DNA of 64,000 nt, from positions 70,317,003 to 70,381,002 of the forward strand of contig CM043957.1 of assembly GCA_014529385.2 (NCBI GenBank), read 5' to 3'. A model generated the notes under the pieces. The model searched no databases. It was not told the DNA's origin and was given only the letters and a program-made list of their open reading frames with translations. Below are positions 44,916-58,299 of the stretch, piece after piece (positions within the stretch are counted from its first letter, which is position 1; every line of letters begins with the position of its first letter). The DNA is from Adiantum capillus-veneris. Taxonomy: Eukaryota > Streptophyta > Polypodiopsida > Polypodiales > Pteridaceae. The position numbers were made by a program, and so were the translations under genes.

Positions 44916-44919
44916 AAAT

Positions 44920-45530
44920 TTTTTTTTAAAAAAACTTGGTTTTACTAAAAACATGATGAAAATATATAAGAGATAACAAAAAATTTACATCTTAGGGATG
45001 TCAAGCTAGCCAGGGGGATATGACTAGAAGCACTACATTAAGACAAGACTAGAGCACTACATCAAAACATTACAACTGGCTTTCCGACTAGAGTCTAAGC
45101 ATGGATAGACATAGGAGTTGGGAGGGCATCTATCTCTTGCTGTATAAGAATAAGGAAGTAGTTTCCTTCCTGGATCCTGGACTCCAGATGAGCGATTTTA
45201 ATATCTTGTTGTTTCTCCCACTCCTCTCTAGTAAGCACTTTGTCCATGGTGTTAGGGGAGGCTACTTGATCAGCCAGAGCATTTCTATAATGAAAATCAG
45301 CATCTTTCAGCATAGCCTTCTTGGTCCTGTATAGAGTCACCTGGTCTTCAACAATCTTCATGGCCTGTAAATTAACATGAGAAAATAGAGTTCTCAGACT
45401 AGGTGTCTGGTAAGGCCCTTCAAATATCATATAGTTTCTCTGCCTCCAAGAGATGGAAAGAAATTCCACCCAAGTTTTTTTCCAAATGGAAAAAAACTGA
45501 TAAATATCCTGCATAGTCTCCTAGGAGTAA
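44920..45530 (-). mobile_element. LINE 3' end with ORF2 C-terminus and poly(A)
   Basis: Frame 45095-45514 reads WVEFLSISWRQRNYMIFEGP, which resembles the W-x-x-RN-x-x-IFE segment at the end of plant LINE ORF2, followed by a helical tail with REEWEKQQDIKIAHLESRIQ. The minus strand then ends near AGTAAAACCAAG and an A run (plus-strand T run at 44919-44927). The rest of the LINE is truncated. Confidence 0.6.
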
Positions 45531-45930
45531 TTGTTTCATGAGGAGGAGAATCCCAACACTTTGGTTAATGGTAACAAGGCATGAGTGTTAGGACGTGGCT
45601 TTGACGTGCAAGGTGTAGGACAATCTTAACTAGCTCAAATTTACTTGCTGACCCGAATTTACTTTTTCACCCTGAATTTATTCGACAATCCAAATTCAAC
45701 AGTCCGAATGACCCCTATGTCAATCCCATTGAGATATGCCCACGTTAGATTGTGTAGAGCATAAAAAACTCCCTTTTCCTTTCTAGCCTTGAAATTTATA
45801 CTTGAGCTTCAAAAAATGTAGAACTTTCAAAGATTTCACGCACTCTATAATGTTGAGCTAAAATCTCGCACTTGGCACCTTCATGTATAATTTCCTTCTA
45901 GCCCCCAGAATGTGCATATTGCATGTTGTA
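45531..45930. other. Non-coding spacer
   Basis: Nothing recognised. Confidence 0.4.
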
Positions 45931-46014
45931 GCTTTGCACAAAGGGTTAGAGTCGAATGATCTCGGAGTTGATTGGTGCTATCTACACCTTATGTGGGACA
46001 TCATGAGCGTGCAA

Positions 46015-46047
<33 letters not shown>

Positions 46048-46148
46048 GGGTTTTTTGAAAGAGAGAGAGCTTTGCACAAAGGGTTAGAGTTGAATGATCT
46101 CGGAGTTGATTGGCGCTACGTACACCTGATGTGGGACATCATGAACGT

Positions 46149-46235
<87 letters not shown>
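45931..46235. repeat. 138-bp tandem duplication with (GA)n tails
   Basis: GCTTTGCACAAAGGGTTAGA starts at 45931 and 46069. Each copy runs through GATCTCGGAGTTGATTGG and ends in GTGCAAAGAGAG and a GA run: 46013-46050 in copy 1 and 46152-46233 in copy 2. The unit and its microsatellite were duplicated together. Confidence 0.95.
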
Positions 46236-46236
<1 letters not shown>

Positions 46237-46788
46237 TTCTCGAATAGGGCTTGCCAAAAATGTTTTGTCTAATGAAATCTTAAAGTAAAAATTACAGAAT
46301 AAAACAAACTTTTGAATTTTAGGTTAAAATTTGAAGAATTGATAGTATTGACACTAAAACTCGCAAAATTTAGTCAATTTTCTTCATTGGCAAGCTTGAA
46401 AAATAGCCAAAATTTTGCAACTTTAGTGGCAAAAATACACTAAACCTAGATTATTGCAAACATTGGGAATCTCAAGTAGCCCCAAAATAGAAGAGCATGA
46501 TAGACGTAGAAAAGTTGAATGCCCAGTACATCCACGATCACTCTCTCACCACCCCGAGCACACCTATTGAAAATCTGCTACACCCTTGCATGGGGCACTG
46601 ATGTGTAAGCTAGAGAGAGAGATGAGCCCTAGAGGCAAACATGTGTCACTTAAATGGTTACTCTACTTTTCCTTTTGAAGGCCATAAAGAAACTAGAGCC
46701 CTCAAATTTAATACTTTGATATCAATACTACTTCTTTATCGAGCTTGAGAACTCCTTCAGCACTGAATCCTTCCACACATCAAAAAGT

Positions 46789-46789
<1 letters not shown>
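46236..46789. other. Non-coding stretch
   Basis: Nothing recognised. Confidence 0.4.

Positions 46790-46844
<55 letters not shown>
46790..46844. repeat. (CT)n microsatellite
   Basis: About 27 CT units. Confidence 0.97.
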
Positions 46845-46848
<4 letters not shown>

Positions 46849-47055
46849 GCGCACGTGTAGGTGAACCACCACTTTTTTCAGAATTGTAGAACCTCACAGG
46901 TATCGACAATCGAGACGGTTGTCATTGCTATTTCCATGCCACTACTCGTTAGGGAGCATGAGGTTGGAAAATTGGCTTGCAAGAGAAGTTAGAACTACAA
47001 CACCACAAGTCTAGGGCTCCTGGTCCCAATTCGGTGGCCACAGCTCTCGCGCGCA

Positions 47056-48720
<1,665 letters not shown>

Positions 48721-48748
48721 TGGTGTGTGTGTGTGTGTGTGTGTCTCT

Positions 48749-48780
<32 letters not shown>

Positions 48781-48941
48781 GAGAGAGAGGGATTTGTTAT
48801 TCTCTCTCTAAGAGATTTAAACTAATTCTCATAATTTGTTATTTCTATTCTCTCTTTCAAAGAGATTTAAACTAACGTTCATAATTTGTTATTTGCTATT
48901 CTTTCTCTTATAGAGATTTAAACTCTCATAATCGTTATTTA

Positions 48942-49030
<89 letters not shown>
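48721..49030. repeat. Microsatellites flanking a roughly 50-bp tandem repeat
   Basis: (GT)n(GA)n at 48721-48792, then about three units of AGAGATTTAAACT with CATAATTTGTTATT at roughly 50-base spacing (48796-48945), then (CT)n(CA)n at 48944-49030. Confidence 0.9.
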
Positions 49031-49035
<5 letters not shown>

Positions 49036-49459
49036 TCATGGAATGTGGTCAACATACAGAACACTCCTTGGTTGGCCCAACCTCATTGTACACACTACGT
49101 AAGTAACATTACATAGAGCAAGCCACACCTTTAAAGTGGTGGTTATGCGAGGCACAATTATTAGTAATTGATAATTGTGCCTACTATGCTTTATTTTGAG
49201 AAATTCAATGATATTGAGCCTACTCCATGGTTGCAAAAAAACATTAAGACCAAAACTGAACTTGCGTTGCTGCCACCTAGCGGTTGAGCTTCAACCACGA
49301 GCCGGTATGTCAGGACAACGGCAAGGCCGGACTAGACAAGGGCAAGGCCGGGTTAGGCAGTGTGGAAAGGGAGTCCAACTAGGGCAAAGGGCTAGCAGCC
49401 ATGCTATATAGTGGTGGTTGGGAGGTGGACTCCTAGGTTCTAGTTCCCCTTGTCTAACA
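49031..49459 (+). repeat. Possible 5' LTR (3' part) of gypsy element E
   Basis: The stretch ends in CTAACA just before the primer site, as an LTR should. CTATATAGTGG near 49405 is a TATA-like motif. The LTR start is not resolved and no second LTR is in the window. Confidence 0.4.
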
Positions 49460-49460
49460 T

Positions 49461-49473
49461 TGGTATCAAGAGC
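49461..49473 (+). other. Gypsy E primer-binding site
   Basis: TGGTATCAAGAGC matches the initiator-tRNA-Met motif TGGTATCAGAGC with one extra A. It is followed about 780 bases later by gag. Confidence 0.7.
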
Positions 49474-50244
49474 AAGGTTCCTTTTTTGGGAAAGGCACAG
49501 CCGTGGAGGAGGGGAGCCACACAATTTTGCATGCTTTTTTGCATGTCGGGGTCAAGGGGGCGTGGAGCTCACCCCCTGTGAGGAGGACGACAAGCCCGAA
49601 GGCGTGGGAAACAGCCCTTGCAAGGAGAATCCGCCTGTCAGCGACCTGCACCAAAACACGCCATTGGCTCTACGGCATCGCGTCGGCGTGGGGACGCTTT
49701 CACGTGCCTGCAGCAGCAACAGGCGGAGACGAGCACTATACGAGGCGGGGTGAGCTTGGCTCAACCCCTCGCGGTGTCGACAAGCGGCCATAGCCGTTGA
49801 GCAACTCTAAGTACACACCTAACGGGCGCCCAACCCCTTGGGGGTTAGTGGCCAAAGTGTTTTTTCAACACACAAGGGACGATACCCACAGTGGCTACCC
49901 CCCCTCCCTCTTGTGCGGCTTCGGCAAGGCTCGGGATATCAACACGGCCGGCAAGTACTTCGACACACACATTTTCTACATATTATCGGCAGAAACTCAG
50001 AAATTTAATAAAAGCATCTCAAGGGGAGTTCAAAGTGACATTATTTTTCAAAATCAATTACAGTCGAACACATAATTGATTCGGCTACAAGGGATTAAGG
50101 AATTCCCTACACGGCGGACATTTCGGATCAATTTCCACCTGGATAATATCGACTTTGACGGAATTAGCAAGGCTAATTAAACTTTGCAAGTGCTCTCAAT
50201 CTCAAGTGTTTTTCTGACTATTCCTTGCACCGCAGTGTGTTGCC
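49474..50244 (+). other. Gypsy E leader
   Basis: GC-rich leader without gag motifs; the several overlapping frames at 49500-49800 have no recognisable domain. Confidence 0.5.
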
Positions 50245-50935
50245 ATGGATTCATATATCAATATGACTTTTGATTTTGAGCAAAGTACGCCTGATCCTAC
50301 CCATGATGGCCCGCCGTCGGATCCTCTCAAGGAGAGTACCCGCGACGCTACGACAGGTGATGATACTTATGAATTGCTCGACATTCAAGAATTTTGTTCA
50401 CTCCACACACCAGACACGCATATCAGTTATGGAAAGAAATTTTAAATCTTTAAATAAAAATGTTACTAAATTATCCACATTAGTGATTCAATTAATGGAA
50501 CAGCAGTCCAAGGGTCCTGCTGACATGCACATGCATGAGCACGTTGCTACACAAGGGTAAGGCCCTTCTAATCAAGGACAAGGTCCAACTGTTGATACTT
50601 TGCACAGTCTCACTGCAAAAGAGGTGGATGAGTTGTTGAAAAACACCAAACTACCGACTTTTAAGAGAGAAGACCGAGACCGCAATAAGGATGCAGTGAA
50701 TATCTTTCTCAGCAAGTGGGATGGAATTCACGCCTTACGGCTTACTCCAGACGCAGTCAGAGCACTGCAAACGAGCCTAACTCTGGAAGGCAAGGCCTAC
50801 AAATGGTGGATGTCTCTCAAGGAGAAGAATATCATACCACAGAGTTGGGCAACTTTTGAAGCTATGTTTCGCAAATAATTTTTGCCTACAAATGAGGCGA
50901 TGGGAATTGGACGGCTTGGGACACGTGTTCCATGC
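50245..50935 (+). pseudogene. Gypsy E gag N-terminal part
   Basis: Starts MDSYINMTFDFEQSTPDP. After a shift, frame 50600-50878 reads FKREDRDRNKDAVNIFLSKW and KAYKWWMSLKEKNIIPQSWA, then TFEAMFRK, a retrotransposon gag capsid segment. Stops at about 50561 (after ATQG) and at 50876-50878 (after FRK) fit CAA to TAA. Confidence 0.85.
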
Positions 50936-51891
50936 GTCAATACCCATCATTACTTGAATATATATCTCACTATCGGGATGTTATCCTCAAGTTGGAAGTC
51001 TTAGATAACTTTCAACAAGTATGGGGATTTATACAAGGTCTGACACCAAAGCTTAAGAAGCACGTGAAGACCCAAGACCCTAAAACACTTGAGGAAGCTA
51101 TAGTGAAAGCACATATCCACAATGATCCAGATGAAAAGAAAGCACATAATACTCATGTGTCTGCTAATACACATGGTAATACACGCACACAGTATGGGCA
51201 CAATAAAAGAAAATTTATAGTAGCCAATTCAGAAGCATCTAAAAAACCCAAGGGGTCCAAAGGTCCTCTCTCTCCTGAGGACTTTGATAAAGCTAAGAAA
51301 GAGAAATTATGTTTTCAATGTTTACGAAGCGGTCATGGCAAAAAGGATTGTCCCAAGGGAAAATCTGCTACACATGGCAAGGAGAAAGCAGTGCACACGG
51401 TGCAACTGCTGCCTCTTGAGTCTTCCTCACGATTCTCTACAGTGGAAGTAACACACACTGAGGTGGTGCATGAATGCTGTCTCACAGCTTCCATGTGGCA
51501 ACAGACCTTTGGACCACATGTACGTATGCACAGATCTTTGCAAGGGTACAAGGTGCGCATCCTGGTAGATAACGGTGCTACTCACAATTTCATCAATTAC
51601 GGATTGGTGCAAAAACTCAAATTGCCTCAAACTCCGAGTACCCACCGCTACAAGGTAGCAATGATGAATGGACATGATACCGAAATTTGGGATACTCAAG
51701 TTCGAGCTGTTTCGTCGAAAGTACAAGGTTACTCCACATCCTTGGATTTTCAGGTTATGAACATGGAGAGGGCATACGTGGTCCTTGGTAGGGAGTGGTT
51801 GTATAGCTTAGAACCATCACTGAAGCGTAGCTATGAGCACAAGAGCTTGATGTTCGAATTCCATGGCGCACATGTGTTGTTGGTAGGATAG
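50932..51891 (+). pseudogene. Gypsy E gag C-terminus and protease
   Basis: This 319-residue frame starts within gag (YISHYRDVILKLE). The zinc knuckle CFQCLRSGHGKKDC is at residues 127-140 and is intact. The protease start ILVDNGATHNFI has DNGA at 213-216 in place of DSG or DTG, and ends near VVLGREWL. A single TAG at 51889-51891 separates it from RT in the same frame. Because other stops follow, I take it as damage and not programmed read-through. Confidence 0.88.
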
Positions 51892-53352
51892 AAGGATGTA
51901 CCTTCTTCACCATTGATATGTACCGTTGAGCTTATGCAGCTCGTTTCTGATAATGAAATAGATCAAGTTTTCTTGTGTTACTCATTGTCTCATTTTCTCT
52001 CTAACATTGAATCTGTTGAACATTCCTCAACGCCGCATGCTTCTCTCCCATCTCTTCCACCAATGGCTACTTCCAAACAAGCAAACGTTGCTAGTGAGTT
52101 ACAAAAATTATTAAAGGAATTTCAAGATGTTTTTCCTAATGATTTTCCACCAGAATTACCGCCGACACGATCAGTGCAACATAGCATCGACGTGGTGACA
52201 AACTGTAAACTTGTCAGTAAACCACCCTACCGTATGAGTTACTCTGAAGCTGCTGAGGTGGAACGTCAACTTGATGACTACCTTAGTAGAGGGTTTATAC
52301 AACCCATTTCTTCACCATGGGCTTCTCCTATCCTATTAGTGAAGAAAAAAGATGGCAGTATGCGCATGTGCGTAGACTACCGCGGCTTAAATACGATTAC
52401 GATCAAGAACAAGTACCCATTGCCACGAGTGGATGAGTTGTTTGACAAACTCGCTCATGCTTGCATTTTTACAAAAATAGACTTGCGGTTAGGTTATCAC
52501 CAAGTCCGTATTCGACTTGCTGATATACCCAAAACTGCATTCCGAACAAGTTTTGGACACTACGAGTTTTTGGTGATGCCCTTTGGGTTAACCAATGCGC
52601 CCGCAACATTCATGACACTAATGGACAGTGTCTTGAAGCCATACTTGGGAAAATTTGTCGTCGTTTTCCTCGATGACATTCCAGTCTATAGTGCTTCTGA
52701 AGAAGAACACTTACAACATCTCAGGCAGGTGTTCGAGTTGTTACGAACAAATAAATTATATGCCAAGGAATCTAAGTGTGATTTTTTGAAAGAAGAAATT
52801 CACTATCTGGGACATGTTATTTTAGCTAATGGGCTATATATGAATCAATCCAAAGTGGATACAATCCGGCAATGGCCTTCTCCTAAAAATATGGAAAAGT
52901 TACAGATTTTTTTAGGAGTTGCAAGTTTTTACCGCAGGTTCGTTAAAAACTATGCTAATATTGTTGTTCCCATGATGGATTAACTGAAAGGCAAAGGCAA
53001 AGATTTTCAGTGGGGACCCGCTCAATAGCACAGTTTCGATACGCTCAAGGATGCATTAGCAACGGCTCCCATACTAGCTATTGTAGATCCTTTGAAACCA
53101 TTTTTTTTGGAAATGGATGCCAGTTATCATGCTATTAGAGCAGTCCTGTTACAAGACGGACGTCCAATTGCATTTGAAAGCAAGAAGCTTGATGCAGCTC
53201 ATCAGAACTACTCTGCTTATGAGCATGCACTCTATGCAATAGTGTCTGCCTTAAAAACATGGCGGCATTATTTGTATGGTGCTCAGTTTGAGATTGTGTT
53301 TGACCATGAAAGAATCAAATGGTTTACACAAAAAACGGATTTGAAGGGTTGA
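51892..53352 (+). pseudogene. Gypsy E reverse transcriptase and RNase H
   Basis: [71 protein letters not shown] and the active site FLDD near 52665-52676, then [15 protein letters not shown]. RNase H: FFLEMDASYHAI near 53098 and SAYEHALYAIVSALKTWRHY, then FDHERIKWF. A TAA at 52981 and a TAG at about 53026 interrupt the junction. The copy is dead but well preserved. Confidence 0.93.
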
Positions 53353-53816
53353 AAAGCCAGGTGGGCCGAGATTCTTCAGGAATATGACGCTAAGCTCTAG
53401 TATCGTAAAGCTCGATACAATGTGGTGGCTGACACTCTAAGCCATATGCCAAAGATCAATTCTCTCTTGTTCACGGAACTTCGTAGTGAATTTTTGGATT
53501 CTCTCAAAGGCAAATATGAGCATGATGAAGCATATTCCAAAGTTTGGAGCCATGTACAAATGAGGGATCCTTCTCACTCCAATGCTGGTAGTGTAACGTT
53601 AACCTCCACACCTAGTTCTCCTCTATCGAGTGATGAACTACAACGATGGAAGCATTTAACCATCGACAATGGGTACCTACCCATAAGAGGAGAGTTTGTG
53701 TACTGACGGACACAGAGTTTGGCGCCAAATTCTTTATGAATGTCATGATAGTCCAGTGCAGGGCACTCGGGTATTAAAAAAACTTATGCTCTCGTCCGCG
53801 ACAACAGGTTTACTGG
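53353..53816 (+). pseudogene. Gypsy E integrase start, truncated by insertion
   Basis: Text runs ARWAEILQEYDAKL, RYNVVADTLSHMP, then DNGYLPIRGEFVY and ILYECHDSPVQGTRVLKKL, where CHDSP belongs to the integrase HHCC region. A one-base shift at the A run near 53775 leads to SRPRQQVYW, and element 2 starts immediately after. Confidence 0.9.
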
Positions 53817-54354
53817 TGTGCGCGTATGTCGCACGTGTCAATGCAAGGAACTTGCCGATACACCGCGTACGAGCCACAAATGGCTCCAAGGATGACGATG
53901 GTGTGTCACTCACCGCTCTACGCTTGCTTCGTGGAGGATTCCTCGCCGCGAAGAAGAGGGAGACGCCGCTACGCCGCGCTCAACCACCTCGCCGCCGTCG
54001 TGCCGCCGCAATGCTCGATCGCACTCTCTCTCTCTCTCTCACGCATACACACACACCCAAGGGGATGAGGAAGAAGAAGATGGAGATGGAGCAAGAGCAC
54101 TCTTCAATTGCACAAATGAGAGAATGAGTGAATTTTAGGTTTAGTTGAATTTTATATGAGCTCACCCATTCACACTTAGGCGCCCATGCTTAGCCAACTA
54201 ATCCCTTGAATGTTCCAGTAGAGTGCGCCTCTCATTGGCGATCACTCTTACCCTTTTCCTATTGGATAGACAAGCCCGATACCTGACTCTACCAAGTAAA
54301 TAAAACAACGTCCGTTGTAGGTGATAGGGTGTCCGTGAGCTGTGAGGGTTAATA
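53817..54354 (-). repeat. 3' LTR of gypsy element 2
   Basis: On the minus strand it starts TATTAACCCTCACAGCTCA (TG changed to TA) and ends ACGTGCGACATACGCGCACA. It contains a short (CT)n(CA)n tract at 54018-54056. Five bases to its left, ACTGG (53812-53816), are the candidate target duplication. Confidence 0.9.
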
Positions 54355-54367
54355 TGCCCCCCTTCCT
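54355..54367 (-). other. Polypurine tract of element 2
   Basis: The minus strand reads AGGAAGGGGGGCA directly before the LTR, as in element 1. Confidence 0.85.
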
Positions 54368-55967
54368 GATGTAGATTCCGTCCTCGGAAGCTATTGAGTT
54401 GAAGCTCGTTCATCGAGGTGGAAGAGCATTTGAGATGAATGTCCTTAGCCTTCTTCAGTCACTGCAAAATCAAACAACAATGGCACAGTAATATCATTCT
54501 CATATAGAATTAAAAAGCATATGCAGTTGTAGGCAGACAATGTGATTGGTAACACAATTTAAACCATTTGTCAGCAATAAACATTAAATTGCAATATAAT
54601 CAAATGCATAAACAACTGTAAAGGTGGAAAATTAAACAAATCTGGGGTCGCTAATTTAACGGTCAAAAGGCACTAGAGATCGACTATTAATACCATGGGT
54701 AAGCTTCTTAATTTTCTATGGTCAATTAAGTTGTTTAATCACGAGAGCCAAGTATTTCATGTTCGAGGGCTGACTAGAGGCTATACCTAGAAGACCTTGT
54801 AGTTAAGCTACGATAAAAGGAATTTCTCATGAAATCATCGCCTGACTGATTACATTTTCTTTGACCCCCCAAAGTCTTTTCACAGTGATTCAATTTTGAT
54901 GTGTGTGCTTATTTTGTATGCCTTGGGTTTTTTGCTTTTCAAGGAAAAACGCGCACACTGTGAACCTCTAGGGCTCTAGTACCGTAGGTGATACATGTGA
55001 GTGAAGTACCAAATCAGCTGAGATTTCTCTTCCAGCTTAAGATTTTACATTGTGGCACTTTGATTTTTTTGTGTTTTCATTTTCAGCATTTTAATTTTGT
55101 AACTTTGGGGGGTCATATATCATTGTTACACCTCCCCAGGCTCATCACACTAGTAAACTCCCTTTATAATACTTAAGCTAAAGGTCAATAGGGTCAAGCC
55201 CACTAGAAAGCCCTAGTATATTTCACACAATGCTTCCTAAATCGGATTAAGAACCTAAGTAACCATTGATTATTAGGAAGGCATTCCCCATGGTATTAAG
55301 AGAAGATCTCTAACACCTAGCTTGGTCAAACTAGCTTAGTCGGACTGCTTAATTTTCAAACCTAGACAAGTGATTATGACAAAAAATTACATTGAATTTA
55401 ATGTTTGATACTAAGCAAAGGCACTGAATATTATGCTACCAATCACAATTAAAGTAGACAAACATGGATGCAAAAAAGATAAGGGGCAATGCTAATGGAT
55501 AAGAAACACCTGTTTGTGTTGATGGTCGCGGTTGATTTGAAGAGAAAGATTCCATGAAGGTCCAAATCCTAACCATAGCAACATGGTTCCTATACACACT
55601 AGGAAACACAAAGAATACCTCTAGGAGGCACATCACTGGGAAGAAAGAACTTTGCTAATCACTAAACCCTAAAACAAAAACACTCCTATCGTACTAATCC
55701 TACCTACCCTCCATCACTCGAGTGATGAGGATCAAAGGTGTTTTATGACATAGGTTTCAGTTTCAGTGTACCAGATGTGAATGTGTAGGTCTGGGTCAAT
55801 GTTTTGACTTTTGTTGTGCATACTTGTTTGCTAATTGCTCTTGCTCTTTACTTTTTTTCTTTTTTGTGAGTATAAGGCTTTATATATACAATCCCTAAGA
55901 TTGGAGATTAAGAGGTCAGGGAGGAAGGTTGAGAGGGAAACAAGTGAATGATGGATGTCAGCAAACA
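54368..55967 (-). other. Non-coding 3' region of element 2
   Basis: Matches 5834-7730 of element 1 block by block, including TGTTTGCTGACATCC at 55953-55967, TATATATAAAGCC near 55880, and GTGCCTCCTAGAGGTAT near 55625. It lacks the small ORF found at 6118-6523 in element 1. Confidence 0.75.
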
Positions 55968-55988
55968 CTCCCCCCTTCCTTGGGTAGA

Positions 55989-56640
55989 TCATACCGTTTG
56001 AAATGATGTCATCACCCTTTGAAACCAATTGCTGCAGTCGGTAATAGGTGAGGATTTTTTCCAGTAGTTTTCTATTACCTTAGGTGCCTTGTCGAGTTGC
56101 AAGGGTGGTAAGGTACTCTCCCAGGATCGAACTTGAAGTGGTTCATCAGGTGATTCTTGAACACTGGGAGGTGTGGATTCCTTTGTAGCTTTATGGAGGT
56201 CCACTATTGTAGGTGGAGGTTGTGGAGAATCTTTTACCTCTATGGATGCATTACATGAGGAGCTAGAAGCTTCATATGACTCCCCCCTTCCTGAGTTAGG
56301 TGGAACAAATCGTTCTTTCTTCGGTACCCAAACTAGCATTGGAGCAGGTGTGTAGCATTCTGTGATTTTTTTCTTTCCGCGATCGTCAATTTGTTTTGGA
56401 GCTACAAGATTGGGCTCACATGGGTCAGGTGACAGGTAGGAACACAATCTACGTTTTGGCACCCAGATTTGATCATTTCCTTGATAGTAGCCTTGGGCTT
56501 CCAATAGTCGTTTAGGAATCCATCGCAACATTTTCTTACTTTTCTTGGAGCCAGTGGTACGTTTCTTACAAGGCTTTTATTTTTTAGTACTAGCCATGGT
56601 CGCTAAAGAAGCTTTAGGGACCCACTTGCATGTTCTCTTT
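55989..56640 (-). pseudogene. W-[VI]-P-K tail of element 2
   Basis: One frame, interrupted by a TAA near 56576, carries KWVPKAS (56613-56627), RWIPKRL (56511-56525), IWVPKRR (near 56453-56468) and VWVPKKE (near 56319-56334), with basic KKRTTGSKKSKK between the first two. Between the third and fourth is KQIDDRGKKKITECYTPAP, nearly identical in element 1. It ends QRVMTSFQTV. This agreement across two diverged copies marks a conserved domain of unknown role. Confidence 0.75.
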
Positions 56641-57421
56641 GTTATATTAGGATGAGTCTTGTCAGATGCTATATGCATTGCTTGTAGCATATTTAAGGGT
56701 ACATGCATTTCATCCCCCTCAGGTGTTACCCAGGTAGTCCCCCTGTTTCCCCAAGTGTCTATGGTTGCTACTAGGTGGACCCAATCCACATTGTCCGACT
56801 CAGTCATCCCAGGTAGTGTCTGCTTTACACGTGTAACAATACTGCAATGGGGCCGAGTGAACTGTGGTGTCAGATCTATGATCAATTATAAACCTGTTTC
56901 CTAAAGGATGTGCTCGACCAGTAACAAGATCCACTCGAATGACAGAATCTTGGAACTGCAAGTAGACATGGTTTTTAGACCAGTCATGCACCATTTTTGT
57001 TTCCCTCATGAAAGGACGTCCTAAGATCATCTCAGATGCCATAGTGTGCTTGGAGATCCATAACAATGAAGGTAACTCTTATTTTATGTCCAAAGACCTT
57101 GATCTTAAGATCTTCTAGTATCCCAATAGGTTTAACAATAGACCCATTGGCCATCTTCACTACTATGGTTGCGGTCGCAAGGTGAGGTCTTCCCATAGTT
57201 TCCCAGCAATTTTTAGTCACAATGCTAACCCCAGCGCCTCCATCAAGGATTCCCTTCACAGTTAATCCCTTAGTAGTGATTGGTATGGTCGCATTGGATT
57301 CATCACCCTCAAAGTATTGTCCCAACTTGTTAACATGTATTTCTATAACAAGGTTCTCGTCTAGGTTGGGTTGTGGATCTAAGTTTTCCTCCTCTATTGG
57401 CATCTCCCCAGCTCCATCCAT
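56577..57421 (-). pseudogene. Aspartic protease of element 2
   Basis: Frame 57032-57421 reads VKGILDGGAGVSIVTKNCWE, with DGGA in the retropepsin signature position, and then FGHKIRVTFIVMDL. After a frameshift near 57060, 56800-57066 continues MASEMILGRPFMRETKMVHD, with the terminal LGRPFM element. Frame 56577-56885 then leads through KTHPNITKRTCKW into the tail. RT would normally follow protease; here it is absent and the tail follows at once. Confidence 0.8.
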
Positions 57422-57487
57422 CTGGGCAAATTGTGGTAGCCCAACCTTCAGTTCTCCATTGAGGAAGGCTTGAAGAGCTGAGACTAG

Positions 57488-58299
57488 CTAAGGGTCTTTA
57501 TATAGTTTGGACATGATGGTGGTTCTAGCTTCTGAAGACATGAAATCCATGAATTTGGCAATGTTTAACGGCACCTTTTGGCCTTGAGTCCCTTGACGTG
57601 GGGAAGATGGGATCTCCATTTCTTTGATAGGATCAAGTAGTCCCTCTGTAAACATTCTTTCCATCAAGAAGTGAGTATGTCCACTTTCCCATGACTTTAA
57701 GTCACTTTCTTCTTGGATGACACTAGGTATAGCTAAGGGTCTATGGACTTGGTGAGGTTGATGTTGCGTAGGGAAGACGGTGTCTGTAATCTGGATCTGC
57801 ATAGGTGCTGGTTCTAGATCCCTTTGGGTATCTTCTACAAAACTCCTTAATTGCTTGACTCGCTCAATCTCCTCTGTAGGGTTTGGGTAAGTTCCTATTT
57901 CTTTTTGGATCCTGGCCATTGTGGCTCATGAAGATCTTCCTTGTTGGTTTCTATCTTAGTGGTTGTTTTGGTCCCCATGGTTTCTCTTGAATCAGAATCC
58001 TCTTCAACGTCATTCATATATACGGGGTCATCACCAGTCCCTATGTTGGTCTTTGGACTGGGGTCTAACTTCGCTGGTTTTTGCGATCTCTTTCTTCGTG
58101 TTTTCTTCTTTTTCTGAGATTCGGCAATTGATGCTGTGTCTCTTTCCTCAAGAATATAATTTTGTTTTTGGAGCATCGATCGTGTGAGTATGTTTACTGG
58201 TACCACAGGTGTACTTTGTGATGGCTCCTTGGTAACTTCAATCAAGTTTAATGGCGTGATCTTCGGTGCATTTGGATTATTTGGACATTGGGCAATCAA
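57488..58299 (-). pseudogene. Element 2 gag C-terminal and linker
   Basis: Frames 57895-58299 and 57488-57919 join gag to protease. The first contains SQKKKKTRRKRSQKPAK, a strongly basic patch that could bind nucleic acid or act as a nuclear signal. The second contains NIAKFMDFMSSEARTTIMSK. Two single-base shifts, near 58290 and 57905, separate them from their neighbours. Confidence 0.65.

Larger units (their letters stand above)
50245..53816 (+). mobile_element. Gypsy element E internal region, cut by element 2
   Basis: Gag, zinc knuckle, protease, RT, RNase H and the start of integrase lie in order. From 50932 to 53706 one frame carries through with six stop codons and no shift until about 53775. 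The sequence stops at QQVYW, inside the integrase zinc-binding region, exactly where the LTR of element 2 begins (53817). The rest should lie right of the window. Confidence 0.92.

Noticed and set aside
48796-48945. Short spaced repeats as a CRISPR-like array
   Set aside because: Units are diverged, the spacers are not unique, there are no cas genes, and the setting is a plant nuclear genome.
51889-51891. Programmed TAG read-through between protease and RT of gypsy E
   Set aside because: Five more stops follow in the same frame and all fit simple decay.
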